Shown piece after piece: positions 54,619 to 63,285 of a stretch of 64,000 bases of DNA. Made by a program: the position numbers and the translations under genes. The notes beneath the pieces are model-generated. The model had not been told where the DNA came from and searched no databases. It saw only the letters and a list, made by a program, of their open reading frames with translations. The stretch's first letter is position 1. Every line of letters starts with the position of its first letter. Location: contig JAIOPV010000072.1 in NCBI GenBank assembly GCA_021413735.1, positions 62,001 through 126,000 on the forward strand, given 5' to 3'. Source of the DNA: Planctomycetota bacterium. Its GTDB lineage: Bacteria > Planctomycetota > Planctomycetia > Gemmatales > Gemmataceae.

Positions 54619-56592
54619 CGTCGGGAGATCGCACAGATCGCCGCTCAGATACAGATGGTGCCACAGTTGCGTCGCGGTTACGGCTGTCAGGCCCATCTCC
54701 AGGCTCGTGCGATTCACGCTTGCACCAGGTCGCGACAACTTCGTGCGAGCAGCAGCCACCGCAGCGTGGTCGAAGTAGCCTGCTTTGGCGATCGACTCCG
54801 GCGACAACACCTGATCGATCCAGGTCGCACTTCCCTTCGGACCGCTGTTGACGCCAGCCCAACTATCCATCGGAGCGCGGAACATTCGCTTGCGTCGCCA
54901 GGCCACTTCCTTCGGCAACCAGCGCTCCGCAACCATTCGTTCTACGAATTTGTCCTTCATCACACCGCGCAGTTTCCACCGCGGGTGCAGACCAGCCATG
55001 TACGAAATCACGTCTTCATCGAGGAACGCATAGCGGCCTTCGACCGACGAGTGCATCCCGATTCGGTCGCCCTTGCTTGCCAGTAAGTGCCCCGGCAGCA
55101 TCACGCGAGCCCCGAAATACATCTGCCGATTGAACGGGTGCCAACGCGACAACTCCGACGGCAACTCAAGGTCTTCGAGCGCCGACCGGCTCAAGATGGT
55201 ATCACGAGCGGCCCCCGCGAAGAATCGCAATTTATTGACGCTCATGACGCCGTACAAATCGAACCAGCCGTTGTGACCGCCCATGTCTCGCTGCGTTCGG
55301 CGGTAAGTTGAGTACGGGAAAGAGGGTTGCCGCGTTGCCGTGAGGAACATTTTTCGCAGAGCGTACCCCAGCGGAATGCCCGGAATCTTGTCGGCCCAGC
55401 CCGCCAGTTTGTTGATTTTGAACCACGGATAGCCGCCGAGCCATTCGTCGGCCCCTTCGCCCGTCAGCACCACCTTGTAGCCGTGCTGGTGGACCGATCG
55501 TGCGAGATGCAGCAACCCCAGGCACGACGTATCGACCACCGGAAACTCGGTCGCACCGATCAACTCCGGGTAGCCCTCGCGAAGCGTGTCGTGTCCGCAA
55601 TCGACGACCACGGGCGTGCAGCCGAGTTGCTTCGCCGTCTGAAGCGCTTCCGATGCCTCGTTCATGCCCTTCGACTGCACCGCGACCGTGAACGTCGGAA
55701 TTGGTCGGCCGAGCGCCTTGTTCGCCATCGCGACGATGATGCTCGAATCGACGCCGCCGCTGAGGTACGACACCACCGGCACGTCGGCGCGCAACCGTCG
55801 CTGCACGGCCTGATACAGCACGGCCTCGAAGCCATCGACGACCTTCTTCTCGTCGGAGCCGTAGTCTTCGTGGCCGTTATCGGGGTACTCGACCTTCCAG
55901 TAGGTTTTCTGCGTCGTGGCCTGCTCGGGGGTCGTGTCGCTGCCGAGTTTGAAGTGCAGATACCGCCCCGGGGGTAAGCACTTGATACCCTCGAAAACGG
56001 TCGTGGGGCCAGGCATCGCGAAGAACGTGAAGATGTGGTTCAGCCCTTGCAGGTCGGCCTTGCGCTCGACCATGCCAGACGCGAACAACGCCTTCATTTC
56101 CGAGGCGAACAGCAGCCAGTTGGTGCTGTCGCGTTTGACGATCGTGTAAAAGAGCGGGCAGATTCCGGCGCGATCGCGAGCGAGAATCACCTCATTGGTT
56201 TTGCTGTCCCACAGGCAGAACGCGAACTGCCCGCGAACGTGGTCGAACATCTTGTCGCGATATTCTTCCCACAGGTGCGGCAGCAGTTCCGTGTCGGTGT
56301 GCGTGCGGAAGACGTGGCCCTTGGCTTCGAGTTGCGGCTTCTTCTCGGGGTAGTCGTAGAGTTCGCCGTTGAAGACGGTCCAGACAGTGCGGTCTTCGTT
56401 GGAAATGGGCTGCTTGCCGTCGGCAAGCCCGACGATGGAGAGGCGACGGTTGGCGATCTGGAAGCCCGGCCGTTCGAGGAAACCATCTTCGTCGGGACCG
56501 CGGTGGTAGATGGCTTGCGCCATGGCGGGCACGACGCCGACCGGCGTTTCACGCTGCCCACTCAGATCGAACATCCCCGCGATTCCGCACAT
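54565..56592 (-). CDS. asnB: asparagine synthetase (glutamine-hydrolysing)
   Basis: The protein is 675 aa from ATG 56592, where the catalytic nucleophile Cys 2 follows directly (MCGIAGMF); an upstream frame to 56676 would block it. The glutaminase domain spans about 1-210. The synthetase domain carries the ATP motif VSYLSGGVDSSIIVA, and GEGADEWLGGY follows. AsnB makes asparagine; similar proteins also amidate glycan or peptide precursors. The last residues (about TRVSGVGNRESS and beyond) are encoded by the inverted repeat at 54589-54618, an abnormal tail. Confidence 0.93.
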   Translation of the reverse strand: MCGIAGMFDLSGQRETPVGVVPAMAQAIYHRGPDEDGFLERPGFQIANRRLSIVGLADGKQPISNEDRTVWTVFNGELYDYPEKKPQLEAKGHVFRTHTDTELLPHLWEEYRDKMFDHVRGQFAFCLWDSKTNEVILARDRAGICPLFYTIVKRDSTNWLLFASEMKALFASGMVERKADLQGLNHIFTFFAMPGPTTVFEGIKCLPPGRYLHFKLGSDTTPEQATTQKTYWKVEYPDNGHEDYGSDEKKVVDGFEAVLYQAVQRRLRADVPVVSYLSGGVDSSIIVAMANKALGRPIPTFTVAVQSKGMNEASEALQTAKQLGCTPVVVDCGHDTLREGYPELIGATEFPVVDTSCLGLLHLARSVHQHGYKVVLTGEGADEWLGGYPWFKINKLAGWADKIPGIPLGYALRKMFLTATRQPSFPYSTYRRTQRDMGGHNGWFDLYGVMSVNKLRFFAGAARDTILSRSALEDLELPSELSRWHPFNRQMYFGARVMLPGHLLASKGDRIGMHSSVEGRYAFLDEDVISYMAGLHPRWKLRGVMKDKFVERMVAERWLPKEVAWRRKRMFRAPMDSWAGVNSGPKGSATWIDQVLSPESIAKAGYFDHAAVAAARTKLSRPGASVNRTSLEMGLTAVTATQLWHHLYLSGDLCDLPTRVSGVGNRESSGNPSTM

Positions 56593-56616
56593 CAACAAAC
56601 CTCGTCGTTGTCGCTG

Positions 56617-56706
56617 ATTTGTGAGCGTCGGGGCGTCAGCCCGACGGTGTTTGGTTTTGCAGATGAAACCACCCACCGTCGGGCTGACGCCCCGACGCTC
56701 ACAAAT
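56617..56706. repeat. perfect 33-bp inverted repeat
   Basis: The arms 56617-56649 and 56674-56706 are perfect reverse complements with a 24-nt spacer, between the SDR stop and the asnB start on the minus strand. It begins about 25 nt before the asnB ATG. Confidence 0.93.
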
Positions 56707-56819
56707 CTCGCGGTTGGTAGAACGCTTCCGTCACGGTGAACACGTATCGTTTCACATCGGACCACAGAACAGGGTGAACGTCGCGGCTCCGTCGGCAGTC
56801 GCCATTCGCAGCACCGCCG

Positions 56820-57668
56820 CTACGCCTTGGATTGCTTCGCCTTCTCCTTCGCAGCATACTTCCGCACCTTGTAATGCATGATGATTCGCAGCGTTCGCGG
56901 GGCCAGTCGCTTGCCGAGCCACACAATCCACGACACCCAGCCGACCGCCTTCTCCGTGCGGTTCTTGATGAGGCTTCGCACGACCTGATCGGCCACTTCG
57001 TCGGCGGGTTGGGCGTTGTCGAACTCGATGAATACCTTGCCGTCGTTGCGAAGCATGTGACGGTCGATGTCGTCGCTGCGAACTACACCCGGCAGCACCA
57101 GCAGCACGTCGATTCCGAACCGGGCGAACTCGCCGCGCAACGCTTCCGTCAGCCCCACGAATGCGTGCTTGCTCGCACTGTGTTCCGACATCGATGGAAT
57201 GCCCCAGCGTCCGCAGATGCTCGCCACGTTCACGATGGCCGGCTGCCAGGTTGCCGCGCTTTTCAGCAGATACGGCTGACACACGCGAATCATCTCGGCC
57301 TGCGCGAAGAAGTTCACTTCCATCGACGTCCGGATGATGTCCGGCGTCGAAGTCGAGAACTCGCCGAAGCTACCGACGCCCGCACAGTTGACGAGAACAT
57401 CCAGCGCACCGAAGCGAGCCACGGTATCCGCCGCGATCCGCACACGATCTTCGGGTTTGGTCAGATCGCCGGGGAATGCCTCGACTTCGCCACCGCCACC
57501 CGCTGCTCGGCAGTCAGCGACGACCTTCGCCAGTTCGTCGGCTGAACGTGCCGTAATGGCAAGCTTGCACCCCAACTTCGCGAGTCGCACGGCCGTTCGT
57601 CGGCCAATGCCCCGCGAAGCCCCTGTGATAAGCACCACCCGACCACGTAGATCACGCCGCATCACCAT
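56820..57668 (-). CDS. short-chain dehydrogenase/reductase with His in place of catalytic Tyr
   Basis: This 282-aa Rossmann protein has TGASRGIG (cofactor motif), NCAGVG and IVNVAS with the catalytic Ser region. The YxxxK motif reads HSASK: codon 57180-57182 is CAC, giving His 163, with Lys 167 intact. The remaining length and the C-terminal hydrophobic segment are normal. Without Tyr the classical SDR proton relay is disabled, so it may be inactive or use a different substrate. The start may be ATG 57668 or 57662. Confidence 0.88.
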   Translation of the reverse strand: MVMRRDLRGRVVLITGASRGIGRRTAVRLAKLGCKLAITARSADELAKVVADCRAAGGGGEVEAFPGDLTKPEDRVRIAADTVARFGALDVLVNCAGVGSFGEFSTSTPDIIRTSMEVNFFAQAEMIRVCQPYLLKSAATWQPAIVNVASICGRWGIPSMSEHSASKHAFVGLTEALRGEFARFGIDVLLVLPGVVRSDDIDRHMLRNDGKVFIEFDNAQPADEVADQVVRSLIKNRTEKAVGWVSWIVWLGKRLAPRTLRIIMHYKVRKYAAKEKAKQSKA

Positions 57669-57876
57669 AACCTTTCATCGGTCCGGAGCAGTTCGCAGAA
57701 CCACCCCACCAGGGAATTTTATGGCCACGGCGTGGGCTTACCAGAAGAAGTCCGCCGCCAAATGGGGGTAATTTCATGCGACAGCATACAATCGGCACGG
57801 TTTCGCCGGCTTCGCGAAGGTTCCTATAACACCCAGACATGCGGGCAAACGCCTGCATTCCACAGCAGGAGTCGAC

Positions 57877-58476
57877 ATGGAATACCACTACATCTTCGGG
57901 GCGGCCCTTGGCGCGGCTGTCACGTTGTTTCTGGGCGGCTTCGCGATCATCGTCCGGGCTGGCAGCCTCGGTGGTGCATTTGAAGGGCTTGCCATCGCAG
58001 GGCGAGCGCGACAAGACGCCGCATTCGGTGCGAAACTGAAAGCGTTGCTCGGCGGTGCGGACCTGAAGCCAGCCGAGCCACCGAAGCCGACGAAACCGAG
58101 CGGCGCACCGTTGCGGATGTTGGTGCTCCTTCAGGCTGAAGCACGGCTCGTGGACTTCCTGATGGAAGACATCACAGGTGCAGCCGACGCTCAAGTTGGG
58201 CAGGCCGTGCGGGAGATTCACAAGAAGGCACAGTCGGCACTCAAGCGACATGCCGTGATCGAGCAGGTGTTGACCGGCAACGAAGGCGACAGCACAACGG
58301 TGCCGAAGGGTTTCGACCCGAGCGCGATTCGCGTTGTGGGGAACGTGGCCGGTAGCCCGCCGTTCACGGGGTCGATTCAGCATCCAGGGTGGCGTGTGAA
58401 GGAACTGAAGCTGGCGGCCCCGCCCGAAGGAACCGATGAGTTCGTGCTGCAACCGGCCGAAGTGCAGATCGCGTAA
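57877..58476 (+). CDS. DUF2760 protein
   Basis: This 199-aa protein has one N-terminal transmembrane helix (IFGAALGAAVTLFLGGFAII), a Pro/Lys linker, then the conserved DUF2760 domain (LVLLQAEARLVDFLMEDITG and VVGNVAGSPPFTGSIQHPGW). The function is unknown; it is membrane-anchored with a cytoplasmic or periplasmic domain. The stop is followed by the repeat at 58486-58557. Confidence 0.85.
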   Translation: MEYHYIFGAALGAAVTLFLGGFAIIVRAGSLGGAFEGLAIAGRARQDAAFGAKLKALLGGADLKPAEPPKPTKPSGAPLRMLVLLQAEARLVDFLMEDITGAADAQVGQAVREIHKKAQSALKRHAVIEQVLTGNEGDSTTVPKGFDPSAIRVVGNVAGSPPFTGSIQHPGWRVKELKLAAPPEGTDEFVLQPAEVQIA

Positions 58477-58485
58477 TGCAATCAG

Positions 58486-58557
58486 GTTTAGCCGCAGCCC
58501 AATGGGGCTGCGCCCACGACAACTCAAAACGCAGCCACGGTGGGGCTGCGGCTAAAC
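58486..58557. repeat. inverted repeat with perfect GTTTAGCCGCAGCC ends
   Basis: The arms 58486-58512 and 58530-58557 pair well at the ends and partly inside, with an internal GCAGCCC/GGGCTGC palindrome. It lies between two plus-strand genes and leaves 35 nt before the next start. Confidence 0.85.
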
Positions 58558-58592
58558 AGAGCCCTTTCTTCCCGCACTCGCGGAGCTTCCTC

Positions 58593-61500
58593 GTGAACGC
58601 ATTCCTCCTCTCTGTTGCGCTCCTGGCACCGTCACAGCCCGCACCTAATCCAAAGGCCAACGATATCGGCGTGCTGCCCGTCGACTCCGACGGTAAGCCG
58701 TTGAACCTCGACTTCGAGACCGGCGACCTCAAAGACTGGACGCTCGAAGGCGAAGCGTTCAAGGGACAACCGATCAAAGGCGACACCGTGAACCCGCGAC
58801 GCGGCGACAGCCACAGCCGACATCAAGGGCAGTTCTGGATTGGCGGCTTCGAGAAACTGCAAGACAAACCCGTCGGCACGCTCACGAGTGTGCCCTTCAA
58901 GGTGACGCATCCGTGGGCCAGCTTCCTCGTCGGCGGCGGTCCCCACGCAACAGAAACGTGCGTCGAGATCGTCAGCGGCAAGGACGTGATCTTCCGGGCG
59001 GCGGGCCGCGAAGCCGAGGACATGGACCGCGTGCTCGTCGATCTCGCGAAGTTCAAAGACAAAGAGATAAGCATCCGCGTCGTGGACAAGCACACGGGAC
59101 ACTGGGGACACGTCAACTTCGACGACTTCAGGTTTCACGAGGCGAAGCCGAACTTCCCCGCACGCCCCAAGGCTGAACCCGCTGGCCCCGCTGACACATA
59201 CAAGTTCGCCGGACTGAAGCCCGAAGACGCCGCGAAGGCGATGACGGTGCCGCCGGGGTTCTCCGTGAGCGTCTTTGCGGGCGAGCCGGACGTTCACCAG
59301 CCAATTGCGTTCTGCATCGACCACCGCGGCAGGCTGTGGGTCGTAGAAGCGTATACGTACCCGCGTCGCCACCCCGAGAAGGGGCCGGTGCTGCCGGAAG
59401 CGGAGCGAGCGAAGGGCGACAAGATCCTGATCTTCGAGGACACCGACGGTGACGGCAAGTTCGACAAGAAGACCGAGTTCTTCTCCGGGTTGAACCTCGT
59501 CAGCGGCATCGAGGTCGGCTTCGGCGGCGTGTGGGTTGGAGCCGCCCCGTACTTCCTGTTCATCCCGCATGACGAGAAAACGGACAAGGCCGGCGAGCCG
59601 AAGATCCTGCTCGACGGCTGGGGTTACCAGGACACGCACGAGACGCTGAACAGCTTCATCTGGGGGCCAGACGGCTGGCTCTACGGCTGTCACGGGGTCT
59701 TCACGCATAGCAACGTTGGCAAGCCGGGCACGGCCGACAAGGACCGCACGCCGCTAAACGCGGCGATTTGGCGTTACCACCCAACGGGTCACTTGTTCGA
59801 GGTGTTCGCACACGGCACGTCGAACCCATGGGGGCTCGACTACAACGCGAACGGCGACTTCTTCATCGAGGCGTGCGTGATCCCGCACATGTGGCACATC
59901 ATTCAGGGTGGCCGTTATGCCCGGCAGGCGGGGTCGCACTTCAACCCGTTCACTTACGACGACATCAAGACGATCGCGGTGCACCGCCATTACGTCGGAG
60001 GAACGCCACACGGTGGCAACGGTCGAAGCGACTCAGCGGGTGGCGGTCACGCTCACAGCGGCTTGATGTGCTATCAGGGCGGAACGTGGCCGAAGGAGTA
60101 CGCGGGCAAGCTGTTCATGGGGAACCTCCACGGCCACCGCATCAACGTCGATGCGATCACTCCGAAGGGAAGCGGCTACGTCGCGGACCGCAACCCGGAC
60201 TTCCTGCTGACGAACGACAAGTGGTCGATGTTCGTGAACATGAAGTACGGCCCGGACGGCAACGTGTACGTGATCGACTGGTACGACAAGCAGATTTGTC
60301 ACAACGGCACGCCGGAAATCTGGGACCGCACGAACGGTCGCATCTACAAGATTTCGCACAAGAACGCGCCGCCGGTGAAGGACGTCGATTTGTCGAAAGC
60401 TACGTGGGACGAACTGGTGAAGTACCAGACACATCCGAACGAGTGGTACGCGCGCATCGCCCGCCGGATGATGCTGGAGCGGCTTACAGAGTTGCGAAAG
60501 ATACCTCAGAAAGAGTTGACGGCCACCCCCGAACGAGTGCGTGAAATTGCAGCCCTCGGGAAAGCCCACCGCAACCTCTGGGAAATGGCAACCGGGAAAG
60601 TCGATCAAACGGCACGACTCCGGGCAATCTGGGCGGTTGGGCAGTTAAGCCTTCCGGAGAACTTCCTCTCGTTGCTCAAAGACGAGGACGACGTGATCCG
60701 GAGCTGGATCATTTACCTCGACGGGCGCGGTGAAAGTGTCCTGAAGCTGGCAATGTCTGACCCCTCGCCGGTTGTGCGTCGCAGAATAACCTCGCTTCTG
60801 TTGGATTCGAGTTCGAGTGTGAGGGCGCGTTGGGCGGTACTACCGCACCTGATCTCGCATGCCGAGGACACGGCTGATCACAACCTGCCATACCTGTATT
60901 GGTACATCCTCGAACCTCTCGTCGTGGAGGATCCCTCGAAAGCGCTGGCGATCGCGGACAAGGGAAAGATTCCGTTGTTGCTCCAGTTCGCGGCTCGGCG
61001 AGTCGGAGCGCTCGGCACGCCCGAAGCGCTCGATACGCTCACGTACAGCATCGCAGGTTCCACGACTGAGGAGCGGCGTCTTGTTTACTTCCGCGGTCTC
61101 CAAGAAGCTGCGAAGGGTAAACGCTCTCTGCCCATGCCCAAGGCATGGGGCCTCGCGTCTGAATTGCTCATGTCGTCGCCTTCCGCAGACGTGCGAAGTC
61201 AGGTCAAGGCGCTCGCTGTCGTGTTCGGGGATAAGTCTGCGCTTGCGAGCCTGCGAAAGGTCCTGGCTGATGCGAAAGCCGACACCGCGGCTCGTGTCGC
61301 TGCGATGACAGCGCTCGTCGATGCTCGCGATGCCGAGACAGTGCCGCTGCTGCAAGCGGCGGTCAGCGACAAGGAGCTGCGGGCCGCGGCGCTGCGGGGG
61401 TTGGCCTCGTTCGATGACGCGAAAACGCCCGCAACCATCCTCGCGGAGTACGGCAACTTCAACGCGGCCGAGAAAAGCGACGCACTCGCCACGCTCGCCG

Positions 61501-62678
61501 CACGAGCCGCGTTCGCCAAGGAACTCATGGCTGCAGTCGCTGCGAAGAAAGTTCCCGCGACCGATATTCCCGCCGAGATCGTCAGGCAGTTGCGGGGCTT
61601 CGAGGATGCCGGCCTCAACAAGCAGATCGCCGACCTGTGGGGCAGCGTTCGCGAGTCTCCGGCCGAACGAAAGGTACTCATCGCACAGTGGAAGCAAAGG
61701 CTGACCACGCCCACGAAGACGCCCGCCGACGTGAACCTCGGTCGTGCCGTGTTCGCGAAAACGTGCGTGAACTGTCACACGCTGTACGGCGTCGGCGGCA
61801 AGGTTGGCCCCGAGATCACCGGCGCCAACCGCGGCAGCATCGACTACCTGCTCGAGAACATCCTCGATCCGAGTGCCGTCATTCCGAAGGAGTACACGGC
61901 GAGCCGAATCGTGCTGAACGACGAACGCAGCATCATTGGCATCGTGAAGTCCGAAGTGAACGGCGTGCTCACAGTGCAGACCGACCGCGAGTTGCTGACC
62001 ATCGCCGCGGGCGATATCGCCAGCCGCAAGGCATCGGATCTGTCGATGATGCCCGACGACATCCTGAAGCAAGTCAACGAGCACGAATTCCGGTCGCTGA
62101 TCGCGTACTTGCAGACGCAGGGGCAGGTGCCGTTACTCGCGACCGCCGACAACGCGAAGGATTTCTTCAACGGCAAAGACCTCACCGGTTGGGCCGGCGA
62201 CAAGGAACTGTGGAGCGTCGATAACGGCGAGATCGTCGGTAAGACCACGACCGGCCTGAAGCGAAACAACTTCCTCGTGTCGCAGGTTGCGGTACAGGAT
62301 TTCAAGCTATCGCTGAAGGTGCGGCTGTCGCCAAACAAAGAAAACAGCGGCGTGCAGTTCCGCAGCGAGCCGTTACCCGATGGCGAGATGCGAGGCCCGC
62401 AGGCGGATATTGGCGTTGGCTGGTGGGGCAAACTTTACGAAGAATCTGGCCGTGGCTTGCTCGCGAAGGAAGGCGGCGAGAAGTTCGTGAAGCCCGACGA
62501 CTGGAACGATTACGTTGTGGAGGCCATCGGCGGCACCGTAAAGATCTGGATCAACGGCAACCTCTGCACCGACATCACTGATGAGAAAATTGCGAAGCGG
62601 GGCGTCGTGGGCTTCCAGATTCACAGCGGCGGCGCGATGGAAGTGCGTTTCAAAGACATCAAACTCGAAGTGAAGTAA
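58593..62678 (+). CDS. PVC-type membrane-bound dehydrogenase with c-haem site, HEAT repeats and DUF1080 domain
   Basis: The protein is 1361 aa from GTG 58593 (GGAG 7 nt upstream); an upstream ATG frame starts in the repeat. A signal peptide (about 1-18) is followed by a beta-sandwich domain (20-175), a PVC-type dehydrogenase beta-propeller (205-650), HEAT-like helices (about 680-1040), a single c-haem motif CVNCH (1058-1062), and a DUF1080 domain of about 1190-1361. It should act outside the cytoplasm, oxidising sugars and cleaving 3-keto-glycosides. Substrates of this planctomycete family are not established. Fusion of a haem protein and a keto-hydrolase suggests a coupled oxidation-hydrolysis pathway, which is inference. 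Confidence 0.93.
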   Translation: MNAFLLSVALLAPSQPAPNPKANDIGVLPVDSDGKPLNLDFETGDLKDWTLEGEAFKGQPIKGDTVNPRRGDSHSRHQGQFWIGGFEKLQDKPVGTLTSVPFKVTHPWASFLVGGGPHATETCVEIVSGKDVIFRAAGREAEDMDRVLVDLAKFKDKEISIRVVDKHTGHWGHVNFDDFRFHEAKPNFPARPKAEPAGPADTYKFAGLKPEDAAKAMTVPPGFSVSVFAGEPDVHQPIAFCIDHRGRLWVVEAYTYPRRHPEKGPVLPEAERAKGDKILIFEDTDGDGKFDKKTEFFSGLNLVSGIEVGFGGVWVGAAPYFLFIPHDEKTDKAGEPKILLDGWGYQDTHETLNSFIWGPDGWLYGCHGVFTHSNVGKPGTADKDRTPLNAAIWRYHPTGHLFEVFAHGTSNPWGLDYNANGDFFIEACVIPHMWHIIQGGRYARQAGSHFNPFTYDDIKTIAVHRHYVGGTPHGGNGRSDSAGGGHAHSGLMCYQGGTWPKEYAGKLFMGNLHGHRINVDAITPKGSGYVADRNPDFLLTNDKWSMFVNMKYGPDGNVYVIDWYDKQICHNGTPEIWDRTNGRIYKISHKNAPPVKDVDLSKATWDELVKYQTHPNEWYARIARRMMLERLTELRKIPQKELTATPERVREIAALGKAHRNLWEMATGKVDQTARLRAIWAVGQLSLPENFLSLLKDEDDVIRSWIIYLDGRGESVLKLAMSDPSPVVRRRITSLLLDSSSSVRARWAVLPHLISHAEDTADHNLPYLYWYILEPLVVEDPSKALAIADKGKIPLLLQFAARRVGALGTPEALDTLTYSIAGSTTEERRLVYFRGLQEAAKGKRSLPMPKAWGLASELLMSSPSADVRSQVKALAVVFGDKSALASLRKVLADAKADTAARVAAMTALVDARDAETVPLLQAAVSDKELRAAALRGLASFDDAKTPATILAEYGNFNAAEKSDALATLAARAAFAKELMAAVAAKKVPATDIPAEIVRQLRGFEDAGLNKQIADLWGSVRESPAERKVLIAQWKQRLTTPTKTPADVNLGRAVFAKTCVNCHTLYGVGGKVGPEITGANRGSIDYLLENILDPSAVIPKEYTASRIVLNDERSIIGIVKSEVNGVLTVQTDRELLTIAAGDIASRKASDLSMMPDDILKQVNEHEFRSLIAYLQTQGQVPLLATADNAKDFFNGKDLTGWAGDKELWSVDNGEIVGKTTTGLKRNNFLVSQVAVQDFKLSLKVRLSPNKENSGVQFRSEPLPDGEMRGPQADIGVGWWGKLYEESGRGLLAKEGGEKFVKPDDWNDYVVEAIGGTVKIWINGNLCTDITDEKIAKRGVVGFQIHSGGAMEVRFKDIKLEVK

Positions 62679-62762
62679 GGCAAGGGCCGCCACGGAGGGC
62701 GGCCCCTACAAAACAAGGCGTTTGCTCTTGTAGGGGCCGCCCTCCGTGGCGGCCCTTGCCTT
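62677..62762. repeat. perfect 35-bp inverted repeat between convergent genes
   Basis: The arms 62677-62711 and 62728-62762 are perfect reverse complements with a 16-nt spacer. It starts at the second base of the stop codon of the PVC gene. Confidence 0.93.
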
Positions 62763-62778
62763 CGCGAAGCGACCAACG

Positions 62779-62813
62779 CGAGAACCCGGCTTTCGCCGGG
62801 GTTCTCGTATTTT
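62779..62813 (+). terminator. intrinsic terminator downstream of the PVC gene
   Basis: A 12-bp stem with one bulge (62779-62790 with 62795-62807) is followed by a short T-run (about 62809-62813). It lies 100 nt after the stop, beyond the 35-bp inverted repeat. Confidence 0.7.
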
Positions 62814-62832
62814 CGCCTCGTTCTCGATTCGA

Positions 62833-63141
62833 TCACACCAACGGAACAATTGTCCGCGTTCCAGATGGATGCGTCAGTTCCAGTTCGGTCGCCGTCGCGG
62901 ATGCACCGAGCAAACTGTATCGCATGAACCGGCCGTCACGGTCGCACTTCACGAGGCCGGCAGCCCGCATCACGCCAAGGTGATGCGACACATTCACGAC
63001 CTCGGACTTACAGGCTTTCGCCAGTTCGGTAACGGTCTTCACGCCGATGGCGAGCGTGCGAATGATGGTCAGGCGGGTGGGTTCGCCAATCGCGGCGAGC
63101 CAGTCAGCTTCTGCTCGCAGGTCTTCAACGGATCGTTTCAT
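62833..63141 (-). CDS. ArsR/SmtB-type HTH regulator
   Basis: This 102-aa winged-helix protein has the ArsR-like core AEADWLAAIGEPTRLTIIRT, helix-turn-helix TVTELAKACKSEVVNVSHHL and wing GLVKCDRDGRFMRY. No canonical metal-binding CxC motif is present (a single Cys lies in the HTH), so its signal is unknown. It is divergent from nagA, and the 144-nt gap between them may contain its operator. Confidence 0.85.
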   Translation of the reverse strand: MKRSVEDLRAEADWLAAIGEPTRLTIIRTLAIGVKTVTELAKACKSEVVNVSHHLGVMRAAGLVKCDRDGRFMRYSLLGASATATELELTHPSGTRTIVPLV

Positions 63142-63285
63142 TGGTGATGCGTGGTTGGAAGGAATGTGGATTAGGATGTCGTCATTTCATCTTATCCACC
63201 GTGGGCAGCGGCGAGTGGTATATTCTAGTGAAAGTGTGCGCCACGCTGAATTTCAAGCCGAAACACCTGAAAATGCGAGGAATGT

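Noticed and set aside
58476-58592. Upstream ATG giving the PVC haem protein a 39-residue extension
   Set aside because: The extension is encoded by the inverted repeat and would bury the signal peptide; GTG 58593 has a ribosome site.
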